From positions 186,001-250,000 of the forward strand of contig JAAFAI010000003.1 in NCBI GenBank assembly GCA_018222405.1: a stretch of 64,000 bases of DNA. Reading direction: 5' to 3'. This stretch comes from Gammaproteobacteria bacterium. GTDB lineage: Bacteria; Pseudomonadota; Gammaproteobacteria; Enterobacterales; Alteromonadaceae. The notes beneath the pieces were generated by a model. It saw only the letters and a program-made list of their open reading frames with translations, ran no database searches and was not told the origin of the DNA. The position numbers and the translations under genes are program-made. The stretch's first letter is position 1. Each line of letters starts with the position of its first letter. Below, piece after piece: positions 10,747 to 19,308 of this stretch.

Positions 10747-11335
10747 TTGCCTGTTTTTCGCGGTTTATCATCTTTTGATTAGGGTGTTTCTTCAGTAATA
10801 CGTAAGTCGCGCCCAGTCCGCCATGCATAGGTTGGGCGGTATGAAAGGCAATCACGTTATTAAACTGCGGGAGCCAGTGATGTACGTAAGATTTTTTCAA
10901 AGCAGGGAAGGGCTGGCTTTGCTCTCCCTTGCCATGTTGAATTAATAGAGTTCTTACGCCACGTTCATGGGCAGCATTGATTTTCTGATACAAGGTTATG
11001 CTGGAATCCCGCAATGAAAGCCCCGCCAGCGAAATTTTTTGCTCGATTGGATATTTGCCCTGGCGCAGATTCTTATATACACCATCCTGTATGCCGGCCT
11101 GTTTAAATTCCAGAAAGTCATCCGGCTTGACAGGCTTTACCCCTTCAAAGGTTAATGGGCTTTCTTTGGGTTGCTGGGCGAGCAGGGCTTCCCGGCGCAT
11201 CTGTTTTTCAATAGCTTGCTGGGTTTGCTTAAGATGAACCTTATCGTCTGACTTTATCGGTTTAACGTCGCCGAGTTCCTGCAGGAAATCCTGAAAGCTA
11301 TCCAGTTGTTCAAAATCCTGATCGTCGTCCCGCAT
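10739..11335 (-). CDS. smrA: Smr-domain protein SmrA-like (putative endonuclease)
   Basis: The C-terminal half is a small MutS-related (Smr) domain with LLIQHGKGEQ and PMHGGLGATYVLL, the two conserved loops of the family. The N-terminal extension contains LTFEGVKPVKPDDFLEFKQAGIQDGVYKNLRQGKYP, split across 65-100, which resembles the SmrA (YdaL) arrangement of E. coli rather than SmrB. Smr proteins are structure-dependent nucleases, but the biological role of SmrA is unclear. I give ATG 11335 (198 residues) as the start; an in-frame GTG at 11350 would add five residues, and neither ribosome site is decisive. It is transcribed leftward towards the hairpins after purL. Confidence 0.85.
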   Translation of the reverse strand: MRDDDQDFEQLDSFQDFLQELGDVKPIKSDDKVHLKQTQQAIEKQMRREALLAQQPKESPLTFEGVKPVKPDDFLEFKQAGIQDGVYKNLRQGKYPIEQKISLAGLSLRDSSITLYQKINAAHERGVRTLLIQHGKGEQSQPFPALKKSYVHHWLPQFNNVIAFHTAQPMHGGLGATYVLLKKHPNQKMINREKQAKR

Positions 11336-11420
11336 AAATCCCCCGATCACTAAGTCTCTGATTAGTATTACGCGCGACTGGCGTTAAAGTTCAGTACTTA
11401 TCGAAGCTGTAGAAGTTGGC

Positions 11421-11496
11421 TGGCGTCCCCACCGCGACTCGAACGCAGATCTAAAACTTAGGAGGTTCTTGTTTTATCCAGTTAAACTATGGGGAC
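11421..11496 (-). tRNA. tRNA-Arg (anticodon CCU)
   Basis: A full cloverleaf can be folded on the minus strand. The acceptor stem is GTCCCCA/TGGGGAC, the D-stem GTTT/AAAC and the anticodon stem AGAAC/GTTTT with loop CTCCTAA, giving anticodon CCU, which reads AGG. The T-arm is CTGCG TTCGAGT CGCGG. The discriminator is G and CCA is encoded (11421-11423). Length is 76 bases. Confidence 0.95.
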
Positions 11497-11537
11497 ACGG
11501 ATCCCCATTATAGATAGGCGGGCGAAAATCTAAAGCC

Positions 11538-12719
11538 CTAACGTTTCGCAACGAAGTCGTTTGGCTGAATATTAGCCAGAAAGCCCTCTTCGGCGGCTTT
11601 TACCCGGGCGTTATCTGCATAGGCTTCGATCACTGTCACTTCTTCGGGGTACAGGTGATACTGGATGAATTTAACGCCACGATAATCAGTGACTTCCTGA
11701 ATCTGATATATGGACAGGGTATCGCCGGGTTTCAGGCCGTGCTGGCGGCCCAGAGAGACACTCAGTTCATTGCCGCCGTTGATACTGATCACCCGTCCCG
11801 TTGCCGGGACGCAGGCCAGTGTCGAGTCTACATCGCTTTGCAACTGGCGTAGCTGGTTTTGCAGGGCCAGACCGTAAGCGCTTTGCCAGAATTGGTTGGA
11901 AGACGCATCGAGTTGTGCAAATCGATCGAACTCCCATTCTGATTCGGTCTCATAGGTTTTATTTAATAGCGGTGCCCCATTAATTCCATCGATAAGTTCT
12001 ACCTTTAACCGAAAGCTCCGGGTTGCCGTATCGTCTTGCCAGAAAGCTAACTTATTACCTTGGGGTCGGTATACACTGAGATCTTCAATCACGCCGGTAA
12101 GGACAAACTGACTTTTGGTTTGCGTGGCGAGGGCCGTAGCCTGATCGCGAATTTGTCTGGACTGCCAGTGAACTACATAAGGCTCGATGCTGCTAATCAC
12201 AGCATGTTGCGCTGATTGATCGAATTCTCGTTTTAAGCGGGCGGTAACCAGACGTCCCAGTTCCTGAACCTGACCGTCCTGGGCGTGCTGGCGTTCAAGT
12301 AACGGGAAGTAGCTGGTGGCAATGGTTTTGCTGAAAGGGGCGGCAGAGCACTGTTGTTGACTGGGAAAAATATCGGCACGGATCCGAACCGTTACTGCAT
12401 CTTCATGCCAGGTTTCTGAGATAAGCTCTAACTGGCGAACTTCTCCGGATGCGCTCACTTCAAGGCGTTCATCGTTGAGTAAGCCATCGGTAAGCTGCTG
12501 AACGCTGCGCACCGATGCGCCAGCGAATAACATGGCCTGGCGCAGCGCTTCTTCTGTCGCCTGGTGTTTGGCCTGGACCTTATTGCCGTTTAATACCACT
12601 GATTGCCCCTGAGTCTCATACCAGACGGCATAACTTTGCCCTGTGAAGGCTAACAGCAGGCAGGTTGTCGCCGACAAAAAAACGGTTAACCGGGCAATCA
12701 GTGTGTACATTGTCTTCAT
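11538..12719 (-). CDS. flgT: flagellar assembly protein FlgT (H-ring)
   Basis: FlgT builds the H-ring around the LP ring of polar flagellar motors of Vibrio type and is needed for motor stability and stator assembly. The product from ATG 12719 has about 393 residues with a signal peptide cleaved after QSYA. The family pattern is clear: an N-terminal AVWYETQGQSVVLNGNKVQAK region, a middle domain (FVLTGVIEDLSVY) and a C-terminal SH3-like domain (VSLGRQHGLKPGDTLSIYQ). An upstream GTG at 12737 is possible, but the ATG is closer to a normal signal peptide. It diverges from flgP, as expected for this locus; flgO, usually nearby in Vibrio, is not seen. Confidence 0.93.
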   Translation of the reverse strand: MKTMYTLIARLTVFLSATTCLLLAFTGQSYAVWYETQGQSVVLNGNKVQAKHQATEEALRQAMLFAGASVRSVQQLTDGLLNDERLEVSASGEVRQLELISETWHEDAVTVRIRADIFPSQQQCSAAPFSKTIATSYFPLLERQHAQDGQVQELGRLVTARLKREFDQSAQHAVISSIEPYVVHWQSRQIRDQATALATQTKSQFVLTGVIEDLSVYRPQGNKLAFWQDDTATRSFRLKVELIDGINGAPLLNKTYETESEWEFDRFAQLDASSNQFWQSAYGLALQNQLRQLQSDVDSTLACVPATGRVISINGGNELSVSLGRQHGLKPGDTLSIYQIQEVTDYRGVKFIQYHLYPEEVTVIEAYADNARVKAAEEGFLANIQPNDFVAKR

Positions 12720-12769
12720 TACTCTTACTCTCACCACTTATCTGCTGTTGCAATGCGCTTGTTGTTCGC

Positions 12770-12784
12770 TGGCATTGGTCTTGC
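12770..12784 (+). promoter_or_regulatory. candidate sigma54 promoter (upstream of flgP)
   Basis: TGGCATTGGTCTTGC fits the sigma54 pattern TGGCAC-N5-TTGC with one change, and GG to GC spacing is exactly 10. It is 240 bases upstream of flgP on the plus strand. Flagellar H-ring genes are sigma54-dependent in Vibrio, which makes the site plausible. Confidence 0.5.
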
Positions 12785-12909
12785 TGCGCTCTTCATACAA
12801 GAAGCCCGGAGGGGCCGGGAGCGGTATGCAAGGTGTCAAACCTATGACTCGCTTAGCCATTGTTGCAGGAAGCTCTGCATATATCGTTCCCAAAATTCAT
12901 CCCATCACT

Positions 12910-12925
12910 GGGCATAAATATTGCT
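12910..12925 (+). promoter_or_regulatory. second candidate sigma54 promoter for flgP
   Basis: GGGCATAAATATTGCT has GG-N10-GC spacing and a good TTGCT, but lacks the first T of the -24 element. It is about 100 bases before the flgP ATG, a more usual leader length than the site at 12770. Confidence 0.4.
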
Positions 12926-13025
12926 AACTTCTGACAAGTACGAAGTGATTGTCCGTTTTGCCAAGGCCTGGTGGCGCGCAGCGGATAACAGCACTACTCA
13001 GACTGCACAAAAATACGGTGGTTTT

Positions 13026-13502
13026 ATGACGGTTTTAACACACATTAACAAAGCGCTTGCTATGCTTGGCTGCCTGTTACTTATCAGTGGCTGCACATCC
13101 ATGTTTGATAAGCATGTCGAATGGGAAACCGTGGAACCTGACGAATATCCGGTGCTAACCGCGGTGGGCTATGCACCCATTGCCTCGCAGCATGGCGGCT
13201 CCGATTCTGAGAAAAACATAATGGCGATGAAAGCCTCAAAACTCGATGCCTACCGCGAACTGGCTGAACAGGTTTATGGCCAGCGAATAAACGGCCAGCA
13301 GTCACTGGCTAATATGGTGATAAATAATGCGCATTTACAGGCTTCAGTTGAAGGAGTGATCCGCGGCGCGAAGGTTGTGAAAGCGTATCCGGTGGGAGAG
13401 GATACCTACGCCACCGAGCTGGAGCTCGACATGCAGCAGGTTTACAACATTTATTTGTCTACCGCGCGCCCGCAGCGGTTAAAAAACGTAATATATTATT
13501 AG
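13026..13502 (+). CDS. flgP: outer-membrane flagellar lipoprotein FlgP
   Basis: FlgP is an LPP20-family lipoprotein that forms part of the outer-membrane disk around polar flagellar motors. The product from ATG 13026 has 158 residues with a lipoprotein signal (lipobox LISGC, Cys about residue 22). The conserved core is YPVLTAVGYAPI followed by the helix with KASKLDAYRELAEQVYGQ and GVIRGAKVV. A longer open frame begins at 12921, but the lipoprotein signal and a GGTGG element shortly before 13026 set the start. It diverges from flgT and precedes an unrelated minus-strand gene. Confidence 0.9.
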   Translation: MTVLTHINKALAMLGCLLLISGCTSMFDKHVEWETVEPDEYPVLTAVGYAPIASQHGGSDSEKNIMAMKASKLDAYRELAEQVYGQRINGQQSLANMVINNAHLQASVEGVIRGAKVVKAYPVGEDTYATELELDMQQVYNIYLSTARPQRLKNVIYY

Positions 13503-13659
13503 GGCCTGTTTTAACGAGATCTGGTCGGTTAACGTAAGCGTGTATTCTTTGCTGATTTGAAAATCTCTGCCCGGGCTCACTGATGTTTGACTACATTCGC
13601 TTACGCCGCCGCATCGCGCGCCTCCAAAAGTTGAGTGATTTACAGACTAGGTTTTTTAG

Positions 13660-14670
13660 TTACTGTATTTGCGATGATCTTAGTTGCCAGTCAATAGAGA
13701 CTGGCTTGTTTCGGTCTGTGACCAGCTTATTATTTTGCAATTGCAATTCTGTAACCTGAATGACACTCCGACGAGCAGCATGACGGATATTGTCTGGCTT
13801 TCCATCGAGCTGGCCTGGGTGGGTAAAATAAAACAAATATGCACGGTTGTTGATAACCACCACATCAGGGTGCTGACCCATTTTGGCGTCATCCTTGCCA
13901 AGTCCCGGTTCAGCAAGTAAATAGCCTGCTTGTTGTTGCCAAATATTCAAATCGTCAGAGTGATATACGGCCAGTCCTCGCCAGGCATCAACAATCATCC
14001 AGTACTGATTCTGCCAGTTAAAGACTACCGGACCTTCGCCCCGGCTAGCTAACGCAGCTTTCCCTCTATCGACCCAATCATGAAGATTATTGCTGTCTGC
14101 ATAATATATCGACTTGCCATCGGGCTCATCGTTGTAGAACAGTCTGAACCCGCCACCTGGCAACGCAATTACGTCCGCGTCAATGACCTTGTTACTGTTC
14201 AGAGATAGTATTGATTGATATTCCCAATGCAGTAAGTCGCTGCTGGTAAAGTGACCAATAGTCCGAGGGTGTTGCCAATCATTGAAGATCCCCGGGACTA
14301 AAGTTAAATACATATGAAACGTTTTATTGTGCACAAACACATCGGGAGCCCACAGTGTCGGCATATCAAAGGGCATACTAAAACTGGCGTCCTGAAGGTA
14401 GCGCCAGTTACGACCATCAGATGAAGCAGCTATGCCAATAGGCGTGCCGTGGACCCAGGTAACGCCTTCCAGTTGGTCGTCATTCGCCCGGCGATTGGTA
14501 TAAAACATTAACCAGCGCCGATTAGCTTGGTCGTACACAATACTGGGATCCGCCGCACCGTCATAAATGGGATCAACGAACAGTGGTTGAGGGGCAATAT
14601 CTGATTTATCAGGTGTCGATGACGCGCAACCATAAAGAATAAACAAACATAGAACAATTAAATAATGCAT
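13660..14670 (-). CDS. GH43-like five-bladed beta-propeller glycosidase, lipoprotein
   Basis: A lipoprotein signal (MHYLIVLCLFILYGC) is followed by a protein of 336 residues with the GH43/GH32-clan (clan GH-F) propeller pattern. The likely catalytic residues are the general base Asp41 in GAADPSIVYD, an Asp in VIDADV (164 or 166) as pKa modulator, and the acid Glu212 in GEGPV. The repeated aromatic blade motifs (WLMFYTNRR, FHMYLTLVPG, YWMIVDAWRG, AYLFYFTHPG) support the fold. The substrate cannot be told. The start at ATG 14670 has AGAGG seven bases upstream. It sits between flgP and flgN, with no flagellar function apparent, so it looks like an insertion into the cluster. Confidence 0.8.
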   Translation of the reverse strand: MHYLIVLCLFILYGCASSTPDKSDIAPQPLFVDPIYDGAADPSIVYDQANRRWLMFYTNRRANDDQLEGVTWVHGTPIGIAASSDGRNWRYLQDASFSMPFDMPTLWAPDVFVHNKTFHMYLTLVPGIFNDWQHPRTIGHFTSSDLLHWEYQSILSLNSNKVIDADVIALPGGGFRLFYNDEPDGKSIYYADSNNLHDWVDRGKAALASRGEGPVVFNWQNQYWMIVDAWRGLAVYHSDDLNIWQQQAGYLLAEPGLGKDDAKMGQHPDVVVINNRAYLFYFTHPGQLDGKPDNIRHAARRSVIQVTELQLQNNKLVTDRNKPVSIDWQLRSSQIQ

Positions 14671-15245
14671 TGGCAAGCCTCTTACGGAAACGTGACCAGA
14701 GTACCGCCTGCAAACCCATATTCATACAATACTATCGCGCTCTTATTCAGAAAGATTTATATATGAAACCAGCAACGTTTTTCCGCGTGTTTATTTGTAA
14801 TGCTTGACTCTGCCGGTAGCTCTAAGGCTTATATAATCAGTATGAGTACAAACACTTTTAGCTTTGGCCAGTCTGACCCGCCTGCTAGATGACACTATCC
14901 GTTATTCAAACAATCATGTCACTCCTGGACTATCATAATTTAGCGCAAGCTAGCAACGACTCGCTGATGCCGCCACTGCGCGCGCCACCGAATATAGAGG
15001 CATTCACAGACAATTCTAATAACTCAATGGCATTTGAAAAGCTGGCAACTGTGGCTAAAGAGTCTTATTGATAGTAGTTACAGAACTCGCACCAAACTTA
15101 TCGCCACGGGGGGATTGAATTTCACCGTTTATCCGTTTAAATAAAGCTGGTTAAACAGACACTAATAGGCGAATTCGTTTTTCTACTTTGCAACAACTTT
15201 AAGTAGCAGTGGGTGAGAACGATTTGTGATTCAGGAAGAGGCGGT
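14671..15245. other. gap of 575 bases with no firm gene
   Basis: No gene in this stretch is well supported. One plus-strand ORF (14889-15071, 60 codons, beginning MTLSVIQTIM) overlaps in an ATGA the end of a 16-codon ORF (from 14842, MSTNTFSFGQSD). Neither has a ribosome site. The pair could be a gene remnant. A -10-like TATAAT lies at about 14833, but its -35 is badly spaced. No strong terminator is visible after flgN on the minus strand. Confidence 0.4.
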
Positions 15246-15677
15246 TTAAGCGCTGATGCCTTTGCCAGAAAAACCGCCTTTCTTTTTACCGGCTTTATCG
15301 TAGGTCAGCGACTCTTTGGCCCGAACATCCATCATCAGGTTTCGCAAATGAACCAGGCGTAACTGACCTTGCTCAACTGCGAGCTGGTTTACTTCGGTAC
15401 AATACTGGCATTCGCTGAGTAAGGTTTTGGCCTGATCAATATGGGCCTGAATGTCTTCGGGGAGAGGCGCTTCTTGCTGAAGCGCCTGCAACTGCGGGTT
15501 AATGGCATCGTCGAGGTTTTGGATAGCACCGAGCAGTTGTTCTTTATCTTTGAGCAGCGTCATTAACGCTTCGGCATCTCTTGAACTAATCAGGTGCAAC
15601 TCCTTATCCAGCATCGCTTTCAAAGATGCCAGGTTTTCAGTTTGTTGCGTTAATTGCTCATTCAGTGTTGCCGTCAT
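15246..15677 (-). CDS. flgN: flagellar chaperone FlgN
   Basis: FlgN is the cytoplasmic export chaperone of the hook-filament junction proteins FlgK and FlgL. The protein of 143 residues is almost all helix. An N-terminal coiled region (LTQQTENLASLKAMLDKE) and the conserved middle (LLKDKEQLLGAIQNLD) match FlgN, and the C-terminus is glycine- and lysine-rich as often in the family. It follows flgM by 11 bases on the same strand, so flgM-flgN form one unit driven by the sigma28 site before flgM. Its clients are encoded at 26384 and 28435. Confidence 0.93.
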   Translation of the reverse strand: MTATLNEQLTQQTENLASLKAMLDKELHLISSRDAEALMTLLKDKEQLLGAIQNLDDAINPQLQALQQEAPLPEDIQAHIDQAKTLLSECQYCTEVNQLAVEQGQLRLVHLRNLMMDVRAKESLTYDKAGKKKGGFSGKGISA

Positions 15678-15688
15678 GGTTTATTGCT

Positions 15689-16030
15689 TCAGGACTTAAA
15701 TCCAAAAATCTCCGATTCCAGGCGTGCAATCTTCTTCGCCAGTGACTGTGGATCTACTTTATACTCACCACTTTGAATGGCTTTCTTCAGTTTATCGACC
15801 TTTTCCTGATTAACCGGCGCTTCGGCACTTTTCTTCTGTACCTGATTTAACTGCTGAGCAGACTGCGTCAGTGACACAGAATCCTGACGCGGCACATTGG
15901 CAGCCTGAGCTGTTGATGCGGCAGCTTGCTGCGCAGCCGTTTTGTTTTGTTGTGGCTGTTGCTGGCTGTTGACCTTATTATTGTCAACAGGCGCTTTGGG
16001 TAAGCCATTGTTTACATTATTAATTGCCAT
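15689..16030 (-). CDS. flgM: anti-sigma28 factor FlgM
   Basis: FlgM binds and inhibits FliA (sigma28) until the hook is complete, then is exported through the flagellum. The protein of 113 residues has a low-complexity Gln, Ala and Asn-rich N-terminal half (export region). A C-terminal sigma-binding region follows with VSLTQSAQQLNQVQ and the conserved VDKLKKAIQSGEYKVDPQSLAKKI, split at 78-103. The end ESEIFGF is typical. It is preceded by a near-perfect sigma28 promoter (16066-16092), giving the usual feedback loop, and is followed by flgN. Confidence 0.95.
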   Translation of the reverse strand: MAINNVNNGLPKAPVDNNKVNSQQQPQQNKTAAQQAAASTAQAANVPRQDSVSLTQSAQQLNQVQKKSAEAPVNQEKVDKLKKAIQSGEYKVDPQSLAKKIARLESEIFGFKS

Positions 16031-16065
16031 AATTAATTTCCACTACCTTTTAAACCTCAATCAAT

Positions 16066-16092
16066 TTATCGGCTGCAGGCAGAATTTCTTTA
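16066..16092 (-). promoter_or_regulatory. sigma28 (FliA) promoter for flgMN
   Basis: On the minus strand the -35 TAAAGAAA (16085-16092), an 11-base spacer and the -10 GCCGATAA (16066-16073) match the sigma28 consensus; the -10 is perfect. It is about 36 bases before the flgM ATG. Confidence 0.85.
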
Positions 16093-16144
16093 GGCTCAAT
16101 TGCGTTTTTTTCGCATAAAAATCGCGGTATTTATAGCCACTTTA

Positions 16145-16879
16145 TCACAGATTCACCACGACTTCCTGGGTGCTGGCAACTTCAGCAATGACAGACTTAT
16201 TAGAACTGCTGTTCACTACTTCAATAGTATCGCCAATCACACCATCCTGACGGGCGATGCCTGAGGTTTTTACCTTCATAGCACCCGCGTTAGCGCTTAT
16301 AGTGATTCTATCACCTTTACAAATAAAGCATAGCATATTCGTTTGTACCGGCTGGCCTTCTCTGACCCGGTATTTCAGCCGCGCGCCAATCACATCTTTT
16401 AGCGAAGTGAAAGGGGTGTGTCGCAGTTGCTTAATATCGACTTCTGCCAGCGACAAATGACTGGCAGATAGCACGGTGTCAGGGCTAATCATGCTGGCGG
16501 TGACAACGATAGTGCGGGTGCGTGTTACCTTAGCGCTGGAAAATAAATACCAACTGTTGCTGTCGCAGCTTACCCGGACGTTGAGATAAGACTGCTGCAG
16601 CGTGGCAGGATCTACATCAAAATTAAAAGGGACGGTGCATTCCGGTATGTTAATGCGACTGTCAATGGGCGTCACATCTACACTTAAATTGTCCGCTAAA
16701 TCGGTTTCCTGGGTCGGTGCCAGACGGTTTTCCAGAAACGATTTAACGGCATTTGTCAGACGTTCGTGCGGCGTGCCGGCGTTTTGTTGGGCAATTGCGC
16801 CAAAGTGAGCTAAGGTGATACCTGTAGTCAATATGAAAGCCAGGCGCGCAGGCAAAAGTAATGTTTTCAATATTTTCAT
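16145..16879 (-). CDS. flgA: P-ring assembly chaperone FlgA
   Basis: FlgA is the periplasmic chaperone needed to assemble FlgI into the P ring. The 244-residue protein has an N-terminal signal peptide (to about residue 30, ending near FGAIA) and a C-terminal SAF-like domain with the family motifs RVREGQPVQ, MLCFICKGDRITI, and GVIGDTIEVVNSSSNK near the end. It lies upstream of flgM on the same strand, with a separate sigma28 promoter between them. It diverges from cheV with 145 bases between. The start at ATG 16879 has no strong ribosome site. Confidence 0.93.
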   Translation of the reverse strand: MKILKTLLLPARLAFILTTGITLAHFGAIAQQNAGTPHERLTNAVKSFLENRLAPTQETDLADNLSVDVTPIDSRINIPECTVPFNFDVDPATLQQSYLNVRVSCDSNSWYLFSSAKVTRTRTIVVTASMISPDTVLSASHLSLAEVDIKQLRHTPFTSLKDVIGARLKYRVREGQPVQTNMLCFICKGDRITISANAGAMKVKTSGIARQDGVIGDTIEVVNSSSNKSVIAEVASTQEVVVNL

Positions 16880-17024
16880 GTTCAGATGTTTTCATTTTGA
16901 CTATTATTAAAGATAAATCAGCGAGTTTTGCTAATCAGAACAGCCGCGACAGTATATTGACGCCACCTCTGTTAAACAGGAAACACGCAAACTCTATGCC
17001 CACATTGAAATATCGAGGTGAAGT

Positions 17025-17951
17025 ATGTCTGGAATTTTAGATTCGGTTAATCAGCGTACGCAACTGGTCGGCCAGAACCGGCTGGAGTTGTTGCTGTTCC
17101 GTTTAAACGGTCGGCAGCGATTTGGCATTAACGTATTTAAAGTCCGAGAAGTGCTGCAGTGCCCGGCGCTTACTGCCATGCCAAAGCTTAATCCATTGGT
17201 ACGAGGCGTTGCCCATATCCGCGGCCAGACTATCTCGGTTATCGATTTAAGTATGGCCACAGGCGGTCGTAAAATTGAAGATCTCAAAACCGCGTTTATT
17301 GTGATCGCAGAGTATAACCGCTCAGTTCAGGGGTTCCTGGTAGGCGCAGTTGAGCGCATTATCAATACCAACTGGGATGCTATCATGCCACCACCACAGG
17401 GAACCGGCCGCGCCAGTTACCTCACGGCGGTGACCGAAGTTGAGGGCGAGCTGGTCGAAATTCTCGACGTTGAGAAAATCCTCAATGAGATTTCACCGCT
17501 TAACACTGAGGTTAGTCAGGAAGTTGCATCTACCTTAAATACTGATGGCTTTAAAGATAAAATCATCTTTATTGCTGATGACTCGTCGGTTGCGCGAAAT
17601 CAGGTGAAGCGGGCGTTAACCACCCTGGGGCTTGAAATTGAAATGGCTAAAAACGGCCTGGAAGCACTCAAGCGGTTAAAAGAAATTGCTGCGGAAACCG
17701 GTGATGTCACCGACAAGGTAGGGGTACTGGTTTCTGATATTGAAATGCCGGAAATGGATGGCTACACCCTCACGGCCGAGATTAAAAATACCCCGGAGCT
17801 GCAAAAGCTGCATGTAGTACTGCATACCTCTTTAAGTGGCGTATTTAATCAGGCGATGGTGAAAAAAGTTGGCGCAGACGACTTTATTGCTAAATTTCAT
17901 CCTGATGAACTGGCAAGTGCCGTTCAGAAATGGCTGGGTCCTGAAGAATAA
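17025..17951 (+). CDS. cheV: chemotaxis coupling protein CheV
   Basis: CheV joins a CheW-like coupling domain (about residues 15-165) to a response-regulator receiver domain (about 180-305), linking chemoreceptors to CheA with adaptation by phosphorylation. The receiver shows the acidic pair in IADDSS and the phosphoacceptor Asp in VSDIEMPEMDGY. The conserved Thr of the pocket is in LHTSLSG and the Lys in IAKFHPDEL. Length 308 is normal. GAGGTG lies shortly before the ATG. cheV-cheR next to flgB is the usual order in Vibrio, Shewanella and Pseudomonas. Confidence 0.95.
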   Translation: MSGILDSVNQRTQLVGQNRLELLLFRLNGRQRFGINVFKVREVLQCPALTAMPKLNPLVRGVAHIRGQTISVIDLSMATGGRKIEDLKTAFIVIAEYNRSVQGFLVGAVERIINTNWDAIMPPPQGTGRASYLTAVTEVEGELVEILDVEKILNEISPLNTEVSQEVASTLNTDGFKDKIIFIADDSSVARNQVKRALTTLGLEIEMAKNGLEALKRLKEIAAETGDVTDKVGVLVSDIEMPEMDGYTLTAEIKNTPELQKLHVVLHTSLSGVFNQAMVKKVGADDFIAKFHPDELASAVQKWLGPEE

Positions 17952-17970
17952 TCAACGGAGTATCAACTGA

Positions 17971-18804
17971 TTGATTAATAAGGATGTGTCGCCTGACGCG
18001 TACCGCCAGTTCCGGGAGTTTCTGGAACAGCAGTGCGGTATCGTGCTTGGAGATAATAAGCAGTACTTAGTGCGAAGCCGTTTGGGCGGGCTGTTGCACG
18101 AGCGGCAGTTAACCAATATTGATGAGCTGTTAAGGCAATCCATTTCCGGTCGCGACCGCGGGTTGTTGCAGCAGGTTATTGATGCCATGACCACTAACGA
18201 AACCCTTTGGTTTCGCGACAGCTACCCGTTTGAACTGTTGATCCGGCAAATACTGCCTACCCTTGCCTCCCGGCAACGGCGTATTCGGATCTGGAGTGCG
18301 GCATGTTCTTCCGGTCAGGAGCCTTATTCCATTGCCATGTCGTTACTGGAGTATCAGCGTAATAACCCTGGTGCCGGTTCGTTGTCTGCGGAAATTCTGG
18401 CCACTGACTTATCCAGTAATATGCTGAGAAAGTGTGAAGAGGGCGCTTACGATGAGCTCTCACTGGCACGTGGTTTATCGCCCGAGCGTCGGCAAAGGTA
18501 CTTCCAGCAGCATGCCAGCGGCATGTTACAGGTGAAGCCGGAAGTGCGTCGTATGGTCAGTTTTCGCAGCCTGAATCTGCTTCACAGCTATTCTTCACTG
18601 GGCAAGTTCGATATTGTCTTTTGCCGCAATGTGCTGATTTACTTCTCTACGGAGCTGAAACAAAAAATACTGCAACAAATTGCCGCTCAGTTAAACCCAG
18701 GCGGCATCCTGTTTCTCGGTGCATCGGAATCTGTGGCCGCAGCGGCCGATTGTTACCGCATGGTCAAATGTAACCCTGGCCTGTACTACACCAAAAAAGA
18801 CTAA
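17971..18804 (+). CDS. cheR: chemoreceptor methyltransferase CheR
   Basis: CheR methylates glutamates of chemoreceptors using S-adenosylmethionine, which is needed for adaptation. The protein of 277 residues has an all-helical N-terminal domain (FREFLEQQCGIVLGDNKQYL) and a Rossmann methyltransferase domain with the SAM motif WSAACSSGQEPYSIAM and the conserved FCRNVLIYF and LFLGASES. It begins at TTG 17971; GGAG at 17957-17960 is the only good ribosome site. It follows cheV by 19 bases. Confidence 0.95.
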   Translation: MINKDVSPDAYRQFREFLEQQCGIVLGDNKQYLVRSRLGGLLHERQLTNIDELLRQSISGRDRGLLQQVIDAMTTNETLWFRDSYPFELLIRQILPTLASRQRRIRIWSAACSSGQEPYSIAMSLLEYQRNNPGAGSLSAEILATDLSSNMLRKCEEGAYDELSLARGLSPERRQRYFQQHASGMLQVKPEVRRMVSFRSLNLLHSYSSLGKFDIVFCRNVLIYFSTELKQKILQQIAAQLNPGGILFLGASESVAAAADCYRMVKCNPGLYYTKKD

Positions 18805-18858
18805 TTAAAATAAATAGTTAGTCTTTTCTTTCGCTATATTTCCCACCTGATGGTTTTG

Positions 18859-18875
18859 TTGGCACTTAGTTTGCT
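18859..18875 (+). promoter_or_regulatory. sigma54 promoter for the flgBCDE operon
   Basis: TTGGCACTTAGTTTGCT matches TGGCAC-N5-TTGC exactly, with ten bases between GG and GC. It lies about 30 bases before flgB. Confidence 0.9.
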
Positions 18876-18903
18876 TTTATCTCTGCGATAGAGGAGAAGT
18901 GCT

Positions 18904-19308
18904 ATGGCCATTAATTTAGACAAGCTCGTGGGTTTTCATCAGAACGCGTTAAAGATCCGCAACGATAAGATGGAAGTCATTGCCGGTAATCTGGCAAATG
19001 CTAATACGCCGGGCTACAAATCCCGTGGCATCGATTTTCAGCAAGCGATGGCAAGAGCTCAGCACTCCAGCGGCCAGTCGATGACCCGCACTCACGAAAA
19101 ACATATGAGTGGTGGCATGGTGTCGTCAACAGAGATTGGCTTTCGAATCCCCTCGCAGCCGGACACCGGCGACGGCAATACCGTCGAAGTCCAGCGTGAA
19201 CGTAATGAATTCTTAGATACAGGTATGCGCTATCAGGCCACCATTGAGTTTCTCAACGGTAAAGTTAAAGGCATGAAAAAAGCGATTAGTGGAGGACAAG
19301 GTCAATGA
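18904..19308 (+). CDS. flgB: flagellar proximal rod protein FlgB
   Basis: FlgB is one of the proximal rod proteins joining the MS ring to the distal rod. The product has 134 residues and the shared rod/hook N-terminal motif (NLANANTPGYKSRGIDFQQ) plus a C-terminal helix (YQATIEFLNGKVKGMKKAI). GAGGAG lies just before the ATG. Its stop overlaps flgC by four bases, so the two are translationally coupled. It is the first gene after the sigma54 site at 18859. Confidence 0.96.
   Translation: MAINLDKLVGFHQNALKIRNDKMEVIAGNLANANTPGYKSRGIDFQQAMARAQHSSGQSMTRTHEKHMSGGMVSSTEIGFRIPSQPDTGDGNTVEVQRERNEFLDTGMRYQATIEFLNGKVKGMKKAISGGQGQ

Noticed and set aside
16920-16960. Sigma28-like site before cheV
   Set aside because: TAAAGATA fits the -35, but the -10 at the right spacing (TTTGCTAA) has too few matches to GCCGATAA.
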